Source: an uncultured Christensenella sp. (lineage in GTDB: Bacteria; Bacillota; Clostridia; Christensenellales; Borkfalkiaceae). Taken from it: 64,000 bases of DNA. Both the position numbers and the translations under genes were made by a program. Each line of letters starts with the position of its first letter. The stretch's first letter is position 1. The DNA lies in the NCBI GenBank assembly GCA_910577375.1, contig CAJTLT010000008.1, forward strand, positions 11,693-75,692, written 5' to 3'. Below the pieces are notes generated by a model. The model made no database searches, was not told the origin of the DNA, and saw only the letters and a list, made by a program, of their open reading frames with translations. This document shows positions 33,635 to 42,779 of this stretch, in pieces.

Positions 33635-33958
33635 TTATAAAGAGTTTTTTGTTTCATAATTATTTTCCTTAATTTTATTTTCTTGTTCCTTTTTTTCTCT
33701 TGCCAAGGCAAGCCGATAATATTTTAACCGCGATTTTATAACAAACAAAAAAATTATATCTCCCATCAAGCCCATTGAAACAAACATAAGTGTCACCCAC
33801 CAAAAATCTTTTACAGAGAAGCAAAGAAGCGTAATCCCTATTGACAAAGAACCGACATTAAGCACAATCATATAAATGATGCTAATAATTAAATAGTATT
33901 TATGTTGATGACTTGAAATCTTTTCCAAATCTTTTTTAACCCATTCAAACATTTTCAC
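33635..33958 (-). CDS. Two-helix membrane protein of the AT-rich island
   Basis: This 107-residue protein has two transmembrane helices (about 21-47 and 52-74) flanked by charged segments, and a lysine/glutamate-rich C-terminal tail ('ALAREKKEQENKIKENN'). No family is recognised. It is upstream of the other two island genes on the same strand with a 95-bp gap, so it may be the first gene of the same operon. Small two-helix proteins are frequent membrane effectors in defence systems, but no direct evidence for that role is visible here. Confidence 0.7.
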   Translation of the reverse strand: MKMFEWVKKDLEKISSHQHKYYLIISIIYMIVLNVGSLSIGITLLCFSVKDFWWVTLMFVSMGLMGDIIFLFVIKSRLKYYRLALAREKKEQENKIKENNYETKNSL

Positions 33959-34039
33959 ATCCTCATTATTAACATTATTCTCTTGATTTTAATTTTACGA
34001 ATTTTATCTTAGATTGCGTGGTTTTTGGGTTTTTGGATT

Positions 34040-35290
34040 TTATCTGACGCAGTCGGCGTATAAGGGGAAAGATTTGCAGAGTTTTGCGACCTCTTTTTCC
34101 ACATATTCAAAAGAGGCTTCGCGCTCTTCTATAACTTTTGCGATGAGGCGGGCTATAGTGCGGACTTCTTCTTCCTTCATTCCGCGGGAAGTGACAGCGG
34201 GCGTGCCGATTCTTATGCCGGAAGTTACGAAGGGTTTTTGGGTATCGAACGGGATTGCGTTTTTGTTTACGGTGATATGCACCCCGTCCAGAAGTTTTTC
34301 AAGCTCTTTGCCTGTAATATTTTTATCCGTGAGGTTGAGCAAAATCAAGTGGTTATCCGTTCCGCCGGAAACCATTTTGACGCCGAGTTTTTTAAATTCT
34401 TCAGCCATAGCCGCGGCGTTTTTGATTATCTGCGCCTGATATTGTTTAAATTCGGGGGTAAGCGCCTCTTTAAAAGCGACTGCCTTTGCGGCGATTATGT
34501 GCATTAAAGGTCCGCCCTGTATACCGGGGAACACCGCTTTATCGATTGCCTTGCCCCATTCCTCTTTGCACATAATGACTCCGCCGCGGGGTCCGCGCAG
34601 GGTTTTATGGGTTGTGGTTGTGACAAAGTCTGCATACGGAACGGGCGAGGGGTGCAAGCCCGCGGCGACAAGACCGGCTATATGGGCGATATCGACGAAC
34701 ATCAACGCGCCGACTTTATCGCAGATTTCGCGTATACGTTTAAAATCTATAACGCGGGGATATGCGCTTGCGCCCGAAATGATAACCTTGGGTTTACATT
34801 CGAGGGCGATACGTTCCATTTCTTCGTAATCTATTACTTCTTCCCCCTCTTTAACTCCGTAGGGAACTATATTGAAGTATTTGCCCGAAATATTTACGGG
34901 CGAGCCGTGGGAAAGGTGACCGCCGTGGGCTAAGTTCATACCCATAACCGTATCTCCCGTCTGGCATGCGGCAAATAAAACCGCGAGGTTTGCACTTGCG
35001 CCTGAGTGGGGCTGAACGTTGCAATATTCGCAGCCGAAAATTTCTTTTAAGCGTTGGCGCGCCAAATCTTCCGCAATATCCACGCACTGACAGCCGCCGT
35101 AATAGCGGTGCGCGGGATAGCCTTCGGCATATTTATTCGTAAGGTGGCTGCCCGCCGCAGCAAGAACCGCGGGAGAAACGAAGTTTTCGCTTGCGATTAA
35201 TTCTATATTATTTTGCTGGCGTTTGAGTTCCAAGGTAAGAGCTTCTGCAATTTCGGGGTCTGTTTGTGCGATTAAAGAAATATCTATCAT
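34040..35290 (-). CDS. glyA: Serine hydroxymethyltransferase
   Basis: This 416-residue PLP enzyme converts serine and tetrahydrofolate to glycine and methylene-THF. Motifs: 'NIELIASENFVSPAVL' near the start, 'HGGHLSHG', 'LMFVDIAHIAGLVAAGLHPSP' and the Schiff-base lysine in 'TTTTHKTLRGPRGG'. Length is typical. It is transcribed alone; the AT-rich island begins right after its 3' end. Confidence 0.97.
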   Translation of the reverse strand: MIDISLIAQTDPEIAEALTLELKRQQNNIELIASENFVSPAVLAAAGSHLTNKYAEGYPAHRYYGGCQCVDIAEDLARQRLKEIFGCEYCNVQPHSGASANLAVLFAACQTGDTVMGMNLAHGGHLSHGSPVNISGKYFNIVPYGVKEGEEVIDYEEMERIALECKPKVIISGASAYPRVIDFKRIREICDKVGALMFVDIAHIAGLVAAGLHPSPVPYADFVTTTTHKTLRGPRGGVIMCKEEWGKAIDKAVFPGIQGGPLMHIIAAKAVAFKEALTPEFKQYQAQIIKNAAAMAEEFKKLGVKMVSGGTDNHLILLNLTDKNITGKELEKLLDGVHITVNKNAIPFDTQKPFVTSGIRIGTPAVTSRGMKEEEVRTIARLIAKVIEEREASFEYVEKEVAKLCKSFPLYADCVR

Positions 35291-35360
35291 AAAAATTCTC
35301 CTTTTTTACATTATATCACTTTCAATCGGTTATCTCAATACAATTGTAAAAATTTACCTT

Positions 35361-35398
35361 AAAAAAAAGCGGCGGGGCTTTTTGCCCCGCCGTTTTTT
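35361..35398. terminator. Bidirectional terminator after trxA
   Basis: A 9-bp stem CGGCGGGGC/GCCCCGCCG with loop TTTTT is flanked by eight A on one side and six T on the other. It serves the minus-strand hisS-trxA unit and could also stop plus-strand transcripts. Confidence 0.9.
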
Positions 35399-35407
35399 GC
35401 CGCAAGC

Positions 35408-35719
35408 TTATAAATTTTCAGAAAGAAATCCGTCGGCTTCGGTTTTGTTCATATATCCGAGCGACTTTGCCGCCTGCTCTCCGTTTTTGAAAACCGCCAC
35501 GAGAGGTATGGACATAATTCCGTAGCGGACGGAAAGCTCGGGGACTTCGTCTACGTTTACTTTGACGAATTCCGCTTTATCTTTGTATTTTTCCGACATT
35601 TCTTCCATAACGGGGGCGAGCATTCTGCAAGGACCGCACCAATCCGCGAAGAAATCGCAAACGACGGGCTTATCGCCCTTTAAAAGTTCTTCAAACTGTT
35701 CTTTATTTATTTTTTGCAT
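35408..35719 (-). CDS. trxA: Thioredoxin
   Basis: This 103-residue thioredoxin has the active site 'DWCGPCRM' with the CGPC redox pair and the cis-Pro segment 'MSIPLVAVFKNG'. It reduces protein disulphides in the cytoplasm, fed by thioredoxin reductase, which is not in the window. It starts one base after the hisS stop region, so the two are co-transcribed, an unusual pairing. Confidence 0.96.
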   Translation of the reverse strand: MQKINKEQFEELLKGDKPVVCDFFADWCGPCRMLAPVMEEMSEKYKDKAEFVKVNVDEVPELSVRYGIMSIPLVAVFKNGEQAAKSLGYMNKTEADGFLSENL

Positions 35720-35720
35720 T

Positions 35721-36977
35721 TTAAATCTCCTTTGTCAAGTATGTGTAAAGTTCTTTTATTTTAACCGCGGACGTTGAGCCGTCGGCCATTTTTTTGACGT
35801 TGACGACGCCCGCGTTAAATTCTTCTTCCCCGATTACCGCCACAAATTCGGCGCCGATTTTATCCGCGTATTTAAACTGTGCCTTTATGCTTCTTTGCAT
35901 ATGGTCTACTTCGGCGGAAACGCCGTTAGTGCGCAGATATGCGGCGGTTTCGAACGCGAGAGAGCGGGTTTTTCCGTCCATGCCCGCGATATATATGCGG
36001 GGCTTTTGCTCTGCGGGGAAAGGCGCGCCGGTTGTTTCCATAAGCAATAAAAGCCTTTCTATCCCCGCGGCGAAGCCGATTGCGGGCAAAGAATTTCCGC
36101 CGAGCTGAGATAAAAGATTATCGTAGCGACCGCCCGCGCATACCGCGCTTTGCGCCCCGATTTTGCCGGTTAAAAATTCGAAAACCGTTTTCGTATAATA
36201 GTCCAAACCCCTTACTATGCGCGGGTTAACGGTATATTTCAGACCCAAAACGTTTAAGAGGGCTTTTACCTCTTCAAAGTGGGATTTGCAATCTTCGCAA
36301 AGATAATCTAAAATTTTCGGCGCGTTAGCATTTATCGCTTTACAATTTTCTTCTTTGCAGTCAAGCATGCGGAGCGGGTTCTTTTCATACCTTGTTTTGC
36401 AGGTCTGGCACATACTTTCAAGATGCGGTTCAAAGTATTTTTTAAGCGCTTTATTGTATTCGTTGCGGCATATGGGGCACCCAATCGAGTTTATTTGCAG
36501 TTCTATATCCTTTAAACCGAGCTTATCCAAAAACGACGAGGCGGCAAAAATTACTTCCGCATCGGTTTCGGGCGAGGGCGAGCCGAATACTTCGAGCCCG
36601 AACTGGTGGAACTCCCTTAATCTGCCCGCCTGAGGTCTTTCATAGCGGAAAGCCGGCGTGATATAGAAAGTTTTTACCGGCAGAGGCGAGCTTGCCAGAC
36701 CGTTTTCAATAAAAAGCCTTGCAACCCCCGCCGTGCCTTCGGGTTTTAAAGTAATGCTTCTTCCGCCCTTGTCTTCAAAGGTGTACATTTCTTTATTGAC
36801 GACGTCGGTTGTTTCCCCGACGCCGCGCTGAAAGAGTTCGGTATATTCGAACACGGGGGTTCTTACTTCTTTATAGTTAAAGGTTTTTGCGGTTTCGCGC
36901 GCGACGTCTTCCACGAATTGCCATTTATAAGACTGCGAGGGCAGAACATCTTTTGTGCCTTTGGGTATGTTAATCAT
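35721..36977 (-). CDS. hisS: Histidyl-tRNA synthetase
   Basis: This 418-residue class II synthetase has 'PKGTKDVLPSQSYKW' at the N-terminus, motif 2 'YITPAFRYERPQAGRLREFHQFGLEVFG' and the HisRS-specific 'RGLDYYTKTVFEF'. It charges tRNA-His. Four cysteines in the insertion ('CPIC', 'CQTC') suggest a zinc site. An 86-bp piece of this gene is duplicated at 22379-22464. Confidence 0.97.
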   Translation of the reverse strand: MINIPKGTKDVLPSQSYKWQFVEDVARETAKTFNYKEVRTPVFEYTELFQRGVGETTDVVNKEMYTFEDKGGRSITLKPEGTAGVARLFIENGLASSPLPVKTFYITPAFRYERPQAGRLREFHQFGLEVFGSPSPETDAEVIFAASSFLDKLGLKDIELQINSIGCPICRNEYNKALKKYFEPHLESMCQTCKTRYEKNPLRMLDCKEENCKAINANAPKILDYLCEDCKSHFEEVKALLNVLGLKYTVNPRIVRGLDYYTKTVFEFLTGKIGAQSAVCAGGRYDNLLSQLGGNSLPAIGFAAGIERLLLLMETTGAPFPAEQKPRIYIAGMDGKTRSLAFETAAYLRTNGVSAEVDHMQRSIKAQFKYADKIGAEFVAVIGEEEFNAGVVNVKKMADGSTSAVKIKELYTYLTKEI

Positions 36978-36996
36978 AATTTCTCCTTGCGGCGGA

Positions 36997-38307
36997 TTAC
37001 AGAACGTACTTTTTCAAATCGCGGTTGCGGGTTATGTTTTCGAGGTGTTCTTCCACATATTTTGCGTTTACGTTTACGGGAATTACGGGATAATCGTTTC
37101 CGCCGGCGTTAAAGGAAATGTCTTCGAGAAGATATTCCATAACCGTATGCAGACGGCGGGCGCCGATATCTTCGGAAGTGGTGTTAATATCTTCTGAAAT
37201 TTCCGCGATTTTTTCTATTGCGTCGGCGGTGAAATGCAAATCGATATTATCCACAGCCAAGAGCGCCGCGTACTGAGCGGTGATAGCGTTTTGAGGCTGG
37301 GTTAAAATGTTTATGAAATCCTGCTTTGTAAGGCTTTTGAGTTCGACCTGAATGGGGAACCGGCCCTGAAGCTCGGGGATTAAATCTTCCACTTTGGAAA
37401 CGTGGAAAGCGCCCGCTGCGATAAAGAGAATATAGTCGGTTTTTACGGGACCGTATTTTGTCTGGACGGTACAGCCTTCAACTATAGGCAAAATGTCGCG
37501 CTGAACTCCTTCTCTTGAAACGTCTGCGCCGTGATTGCCCTTGCCCGCGATTTTATCTATTTCGTCTATAAAGATAATTCCGTCGTTTTCGGCGCGGCGG
37601 AGAGCTTCCGCCGTTACGGCGTCGTTATCGATGAGCTTATCCGCTTCCTCTGCGATGATGAGGTTTTTAGCCTCGAAAACGGAAATTTTACGCTTTTTCT
37701 TTTTGTTCATTCCCATACCGCTGAAAATCGAGCCCAAATCGATTGCCGCGCCGCTGCCGGGGGACAACTCCAAGGGCTTGGGGATATCGTTTACCTCTAT
37801 TTCTATAACGGCGTTATCGTATTTGCCCGCGTGAATATCTTCGACGAGTTTATCTTCGAAAACTGCTTTTGCCGTTTCTCCGCGTTCTTCCTTTTTCATA
37901 TCGGCAAGGACTTTTGCGATGCGTCTTTCCGCAACGGCGGTCGCCTTATAGCTGACTTCTTCCGTTTTTTCTTCTTTTACAAGGCGGATTGCGCATTCCG
38001 CCAAATCGCGCACCATACTTTCAACGTCGCGCCCGACGTAGCCGACCTCGGTATATTTTGTTGCTTCCACCTTGATAAAGGGGGCTTTTACAAGCTTTGC
38101 AAGGCGGCGGGCGATTTCGGTTTTACCAACGCCCGTAGGTCCTTTCATAATAATGTTTTTGGGGGTTATTTCTTCTTGCAGGGCGGGAGAGAGCCGACCG
38201 CGGCGGTAGCGGTTTCTCAAAGCTATTGCCACGGCTTTTTTAGCCTCGTCCTGACCTATGATATATTTGTTTAATTCATGTACTATCTGTTTGGGCGTTA
38301 AATCCAC
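36997..38307 (-). CDS. hslU: ATP-dependent protease ATPase subunit HslU (ClpY)
   Basis: This 436-residue AAA+ unfoldase has 'IIGQDEAKKAVAIALRNRYRR', Walker A 'GPTGVGKTEIARRLA', Walker B 'GIIFIDEIDKIA', the I-domain between them, and the C-terminal tail 'RDLKKYVL' that docks into HslV. It unfolds substrates for HslV. It is 13 bp downstream of hslV. In Bacillus codY follows clpY; here hisS follows. Confidence 0.97.
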   Translation of the reverse strand: MDLTPKQIVHELNKYIIGQDEAKKAVAIALRNRYRRGRLSPALQEEITPKNIIMKGPTGVGKTEIARRLAKLVKAPFIKVEATKYTEVGYVGRDVESMVRDLAECAIRLVKEEKTEEVSYKATAVAERRIAKVLADMKKEERGETAKAVFEDKLVEDIHAGKYDNAVIEIEVNDIPKPLELSPGSGAAIDLGSIFSGMGMNKKKKRKISVFEAKNLIIAEEADKLIDNDAVTAEALRRAENDGIIFIDEIDKIAGKGNHGADVSREGVQRDILPIVEGCTVQTKYGPVKTDYILFIAAGAFHVSKVEDLIPELQGRFPIQVELKSLTKQDFINILTQPQNAITAQYAALLAVDNIDLHFTADAIEKIAEISEDINTTSEDIGARRLHTVMEYLLEDISFNAGGNDYPVIPVNVNAKYVEEHLENITRNRDLKKYVL

Positions 38308-38320
38308 GGTGCGTTCCTCC

Positions 38321-38857
38321 TTATATTACCTCGCATTTAATGTTGTCGTTGGTGAACACGCAGATTTCGCTTGCGATTTTAAGCGACTTTTGCGCGATTT
38401 CCGCTGCGGTATAATCCGTGTTCTGGCAGAGAGCGCGCGCCGCCGCCAGCGCGTAGTTGCCTCCGCTGCCGATAGCCGCGATTCCGTCGTCGGGTTCGAT
38501 AACCTCGCCCGTGCCCGAAACTATGAGCATAGTTTCTTTATCGGCGACAATCATTAAAGCTTCGAGCTTTCTTACGGCTTTATCGGAGCGCCAGAGTTCG
38601 GCGAGTTCCACCGCGGACCGCATAAGGTTGCCCGAAAATTTGTTGAGCATGCCCTCGAACTTTTCGCTTAACGAAAACGCGTCCGAAACCGACCCCGCAA
38701 AGCCAAGAATTACTTTTCCGCCGTATATTCTGCGCACTTTCTGCGCACTGTTTTTGAAAATTACGCTTTCGCCCATAGTGACTTGACCGTCGCCCGCGAT
38801 AGCCGTTTCGCCGTTTCTTTTTACGGCGCATATTGTTGTTGCGTGAAATTCAGTCAT
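38321..38857 (-). CDS. hslV: ATP-dependent protease subunit HslV (ClpQ)
   Basis: This 178-residue Ntn-hydrolase subunit forms the double hexamer protease core. It begins MTEFHATTICAVKRNG; the catalytic N-terminal Thr is probably one of T7/T8, so a short propeptide must be removed, as in other Firmicutes HslV/CodW with the 'FHATTI' start. 'AGDGQVTMG' and 'GGKVILGFAGSVSDA' are family motifs. Paired with hslU. The 295 bp upstream (38858-39152) contains a GGTATC/GATACC hairpin but no gene. Confidence 0.95.
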   Translation of the reverse strand: MTEFHATTICAVKRNGETAIAGDGQVTMGESVIFKNSAQKVRRIYGGKVILGFAGSVSDAFSLSEKFEGMLNKFSGNLMRSAVELAELWRSDKAVRKLEALMIVADKETMLIVSGTGEVIEPDDGIAAIGSGGNYALAAARALCQNTDYTAAEIAQKSLKIASEICVFTNDNIKCEVI

Positions 38858-39152
38858 TTTGTTTCTCCTTATATAAACCTCTCGGTATCTGATTTTTTGA
38901 TACCGCCATTACTTTTCAGGTATTTAAATATCCTCAGCAAAGCCCCCGCTGAAAATCAACGGTTCGGCTTTTGCCGTATAATCCCGAAAGGCACTTTGCA
39001 AATTATTTTTTAACGGCGGACGGTGCGCCGCACGTTATTATAGAAAGAAGAAAAACTACAAACTACAACGAACGCCGACATATAAACGTTGGATTTTATT
39101 ATGTATGGCGGCAATAGTTCTTTATCAAATCTTACGGATTGACATTTTAAAA

Positions 39153-40454
39153 TCAAAACAGTTTGCTTTTGTATTCTCTGATATTTTCAAGCGCCCTTTG
39201 CGCAAGCGCCGCGTAGCGTTGTTTTTTATCTTTTATAATCTTATCAAGAGACTTTAAGATTCCGAAGTTTGCGTTCATAGGCTGAAAATCTTCGTTAGCC
39301 CCCGATATATGTGCCGACAACGCGCCTAAGATTGTTGTGTTATCGGGAATTACAGGCTGGTTACCGTTGAGCTTTTCAAGCATATGCACAGCCGCGAGCA
39401 TTCCGCTCGCCGCAGATTCCACATAACCTTCAACGCCCGTAATCTGCCCCGCAAAAAATACGGTCGGGCGGGATTTGAACGAAAAATCGGAGTTCAAGCA
39501 TTGAGGCGAGTTTAAAAAAGTATTGCGGTGCATTACGCCGTAGCGCAGAAACTCCGCGTTTTTAAGTGCGGGAATTATTGAAAATACCCGCTTTTGCTCC
39601 CCCCATTTAAGGTTTGTCTGACAGCCGACAAGATTGTAAGCCGTGCCGTCCGCGTTTTCTTTGCGCAATTGCAAAACTGCGTAAAAGCGGTTTCCGTTTT
39701 TATCTTTCAAGCCGACTGGCTTTAAATTGGCGAAACGCAGACTTTCAAATCCACGCGCCGCCATGACCTCCACGGGCATACAGCCTTCGAAAATTTCCCG
39801 CTTTTCGAAATCGTGCAGCACCGCTTTATCCGCGGATATAAGCGAGTTTACGAAGTTTTCATACTGCTCTTTATCGAGCGGGCAGTTTATATAATCGTCG
39901 CCGCCCTTGCCGTATCTGTCGCCGAAAAAACAATTTTCGAAATCGAGGCTGTCTCTTGAAACTATGGGAGCCGAAGCGTCGTAAAAATGTAATTGCCCCC
40001 CGCATATATCGGAAATACTTTCAGAAAGCTTGTCCGTTGTTAAAGGCCCCGTGGCTATTATGCTCCGCTCTTCGGGAACGGTTACGACTTCTTCGCAGAG
40101 TATTTTTATGTTTTTATGGGATTTTAATTTTTGAGTGACGTATTGTGCAAAGCTTTCCCTTTCTACCGCGAGCGCACCGCCCGCGGGAACGGAGGTGTTT
40201 TCCGCCGCCTCCATAGTGAGCGAACCGAGGATACGCATTTCTTCCTTTAAAAGCCCGCACGCGTTGGAATAAGGGTCTTTGCCTTTGAGCGAATTGGAAC
40301 ACACCAGCTCGCAGAAATTTTTATCTGTATGGGCGGGGGTAAAGGTTTTGGGTTTTATATCGTAAAGCTCTACTTTTACGCCGCGTTCGGCAAGGTAATA
40401 AGCCGCTTCCGCGCCCGCGAGCCCCGCGCCTACAACCTTAACTTTTTTGTTCAT
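39153..40454 (-). CDS. trmFO: Folate-dependent tRNA m5U54 methyltransferase TrmFO
   Basis: This 433-residue FAD protein has the dinucleotide motif 'VVGAGLAGAEAAYYLAERG' at the N-terminus, 'ELVCSNSLKG' and 'FAGQITGVEGYVESAASGMLAA'. It uses methylene-THF to make m5U54 in tRNA. Its start overlaps topA by 17 bp, the standard Firmicutes topA-trmFO arrangement. Confidence 0.97.
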   Translation of the reverse strand: MNKKVKVVGAGLAGAEAAYYLAERGVKVELYDIKPKTFTPAHTDKNFCELVCSNSLKGKDPYSNACGLLKEEMRILGSLTMEAAENTSVPAGGALAVERESFAQYVTQKLKSHKNIKILCEEVVTVPEERSIIATGPLTTDKLSESISDICGGQLHFYDASAPIVSRDSLDFENCFFGDRYGKGGDDYINCPLDKEQYENFVNSLISADKAVLHDFEKREIFEGCMPVEVMAARGFESLRFANLKPVGLKDKNGNRFYAVLQLRKENADGTAYNLVGCQTNLKWGEQKRVFSIIPALKNAEFLRYGVMHRNTFLNSPQCLNSDFSFKSRPTVFFAGQITGVEGYVESAASGMLAAVHMLEKLNGNQPVIPDNTTILGALSAHISGANEDFQPMNANFGILKSLDKIIKDKKQRYAALAQRALENIREYKSKLF

Positions 40455-42771
40455 TTTCGCTTTCGGGCAATTCTTCGGAGTAAGAGCAGTCTTTATCCGA
40501 GCACTTTATTTTATTGCCTTTTTTGATTAAATACTTTCCGCATTTGGGGCATTTGCCGCCCGTGGCGACATCCCAGCTGAGGAATTTGCAATCGGGATAG
40601 CCCGTGCATCCGTAGTAAATTTTGCCCGATTTTGAGCGCATACGGCGCATAGGCTTGCCGCAGTCGGGGCAAGTTCCTTCCAGCTTTTCGCCCTCTTCTT
40701 TGCCGTCCGCCGAAACGAAAGGACGTTTCGAGGAGCATTTGGGGCATTCGAGATATTTGCCGTATTTGCCCTTTTTAAGCAACATATAGCTGCCGCAGTC
40801 TGAACACTTTTCCTGTGTGGTTTCCGCGTCTATGGGCAAAATGGACGAACATTCGGGATAGTTGGGGCAAGCGAGGAATTTGCCGAACTTGCCGCTTTTA
40901 ACTACCATATTCGCGCCGCATTTGGGGCAGCGCATAGAAGATATCTCCGCCTCTCCCTCGCTGACTATATTGGAGCAAGCGGGATAGTTGGAGCAGGCGA
41001 GATATTTGCCGTATTTGCCCATTCTTCTTATCATCGGACTGCCGCATTTTTCGCATTTTAAATCGGTTTCTTCGTCGCCGTCGGTAGAAGCCGTTTTGAG
41101 CTGGTCTGCAAACCCGGGGTAGAAATCCGCAATGATTTTGTGCCAGTCGCACCCGCCGTCTTCTATTTTATCCAAATCGTCTTCCATTCTCGCGGTGAAG
41201 CCGACGTCCATAATGTCTGTGAAATACTTCAAGAGCATATCGGTGATGGAATATGCAACGTCGGTGGGCATCATATATTTGCCGTCTTTTTTGACGTATT
41301 TACGCTTGTTTAAAACGGAAATTATGGAGGCGTAGGTGGACGGTCTGCCTATGCCCTTTTCTTCCATAGCTTTTACGAGCGACGCATCCGTATAGCGGTA
41401 AGGTGGCTTTGTGAACTTCTGTTCTTTTGAAAAATCGTTGAGGTTGAGTTCGTCGCCCTCGTTCAGAGGAGGAAGGAGTTTTGAGCTTTCCTCTTCTTCG
41501 TCCTTTTCTTTTTGCGCGTCCTGATACGCCGCGGTATATCCCGCGAACAAAAGCGCTTTGCCGCTTGCCTTGAAGGTATAACCCGCGCTTTCCGCCTCTA
41601 TCTGCATAGAATTGTATTGAGCTTCCGCCATTTGGGAGGCGATAAACCTGTCGTAAACAAGCTTATAAATATTGTAATGCTTTTTGTCGAGGCTTGCTTT
41701 TACGCTTGCGGGGGTTACGCTTAAATTTATGGGGCGGATTGCCTCGTGCGCGTCCTGCGCGCCCTTTTTTGTTGCGTAAAAATTGGGCTTGGACGGCACA
41801 TATTCCGCACCGTAATTGTTTTTTATGAATTCGAGAGCGTTGTCCTGCGCCTCTTTGGAAATGCGCACGGAGTCCGTTCTTATATAAGTTATAAGCGCGA
41901 TATGGTCGCCGCCGACGTCCATACCCTCGTAAAGGTGCTGTGCCACGAGCATTGTTTCGGGCGAGGACATTCCGTATTTATTTGACGCGTCCTGCTGAAG
42001 CGACGACGTTGTGAAAGGCGCGGGCGCGTGCTGTTTCGTTACGCCCTTTTTAACCTTTGCGACGACGAATTTACCCGCTTTTACCTTTTCTTCTATTTCG
42101 TTTGCGAGCTGTTCGGGTATTGTTTCGCCGTTCTTTTTATATTGGTAAACCGCCTTGAAAGGGGCGTAATTTTTTGCGTTGTCCTGCAAGAAGGCGTTCA
42201 TTACCCAGTAGCCGTCGGGCTTGAACGCGGAAATTTCGCGCTCCCTGTCAACGATTAAGCGCAGAGCTACCGACTGAACGCGTCCCGCGGAAAGTCCGTT
42301 CTGGATACGCTTGTTCAAAAGCGGAGAAAGCTTGTAGCCGACAAGCCTGTCAAGAACGCGCCTTGCTTGCTGGGCGTCTACAAGGTTTGTGTTTATTCTG
42401 CGCGGATTTTTGAGAGCGTTTTGCACTGCCGCGGGAGAAATTTCGTTAAATTCTATACGGTTTGCGGCGTTTTCGTCGAGCTCGAGAACGCTTTGAAGAT
42501 GCCAGCTTATCGCTTCCCCCTCGCGGTCGGGGTCGGTTGCGAGATAAACTTTTCCGCATTTTTTCGCCTCTTGCGAAAGCCTTTTTATAACCTCTTTTTT
42601 GGAGGGTGTTATTTCGTACCTCGGTTCGAAATTATCCGTGATTTTTACGCCGAGAGTTTTTTCGGGCAAGTCCCTTACGTGTCCGCCGGACGCGTCCACT
42701 TTATATTTGCCCTTTAAATATTTTGAAATTGTTTTCGCCTTGGATGGCGATTCCACGATAATCAAATCCAT
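40438..42771 (-). CDS. topA: DNA topoisomerase I
   Basis: This 777-residue type IA enzyme relaxes negative supercoils. It has the TOPRIM start 'LIIVESPSKAKTISKYL', 'ATDPDREGEAISWHL' (acidic triad), and the catalytic Tyr in 'LITYIRTDSVRIS'. The C-terminal end has five zinc-ribbon units ('CEKCG', 'CPKCG', 'CSDCG', 'CPDCG', 'CPKCG'), more than many Firmicutes enzymes. It is between dprA and trmFO. Confidence 0.97.
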   Translation of the reverse strand: MDLIIVESPSKAKTISKYLKGKYKVDASGGHVRDLPEKTLGVKITDNFEPRYEITPSKKEVIKRLSQEAKKCGKVYLATDPDREGEAISWHLQSVLELDENAANRIEFNEISPAAVQNALKNPRRINTNLVDAQQARRVLDRLVGYKLSPLLNKRIQNGLSAGRVQSVALRLIVDREREISAFKPDGYWVMNAFLQDNAKNYAPFKAVYQYKKNGETIPEQLANEIEEKVKAGKFVVAKVKKGVTKQHAPAPFTTSSLQQDASNKYGMSSPETMLVAQHLYEGMDVGGDHIALITYIRTDSVRISKEAQDNALEFIKNNYGAEYVPSKPNFYATKKGAQDAHEAIRPINLSVTPASVKASLDKKHYNIYKLVYDRFIASQMAEAQYNSMQIEAESAGYTFKASGKALLFAGYTAAYQDAQKEKDEEEESSKLLPPLNEGDELNLNDFSKEQKFTKPPYRYTDASLVKAMEEKGIGRPSTYASIISVLNKRKYVKKDGKYMMPTDVAYSITDMLLKYFTDIMDVGFTARMEDDLDKIEDGGCDWHKIIADFYPGFADQLKTASTDGDEETDLKCEKCGSPMIRRMGKYGKYLACSNYPACSNIVSEGEAEISSMRCPKCGANMVVKSGKFGKFLACPNYPECSSILPIDAETTQEKCSDCGSYMLLKKGKYGKYLECPKCSSKRPFVSADGKEEGEKLEGTCPDCGKPMRRMRSKSGKIYYGCTGYPDCKFLSWDVATGGKCPKCGKYLIKKGNKIKCSDKDCSYSEELPESENEQKS

Positions 42772-42779
42772 AATAGCCT

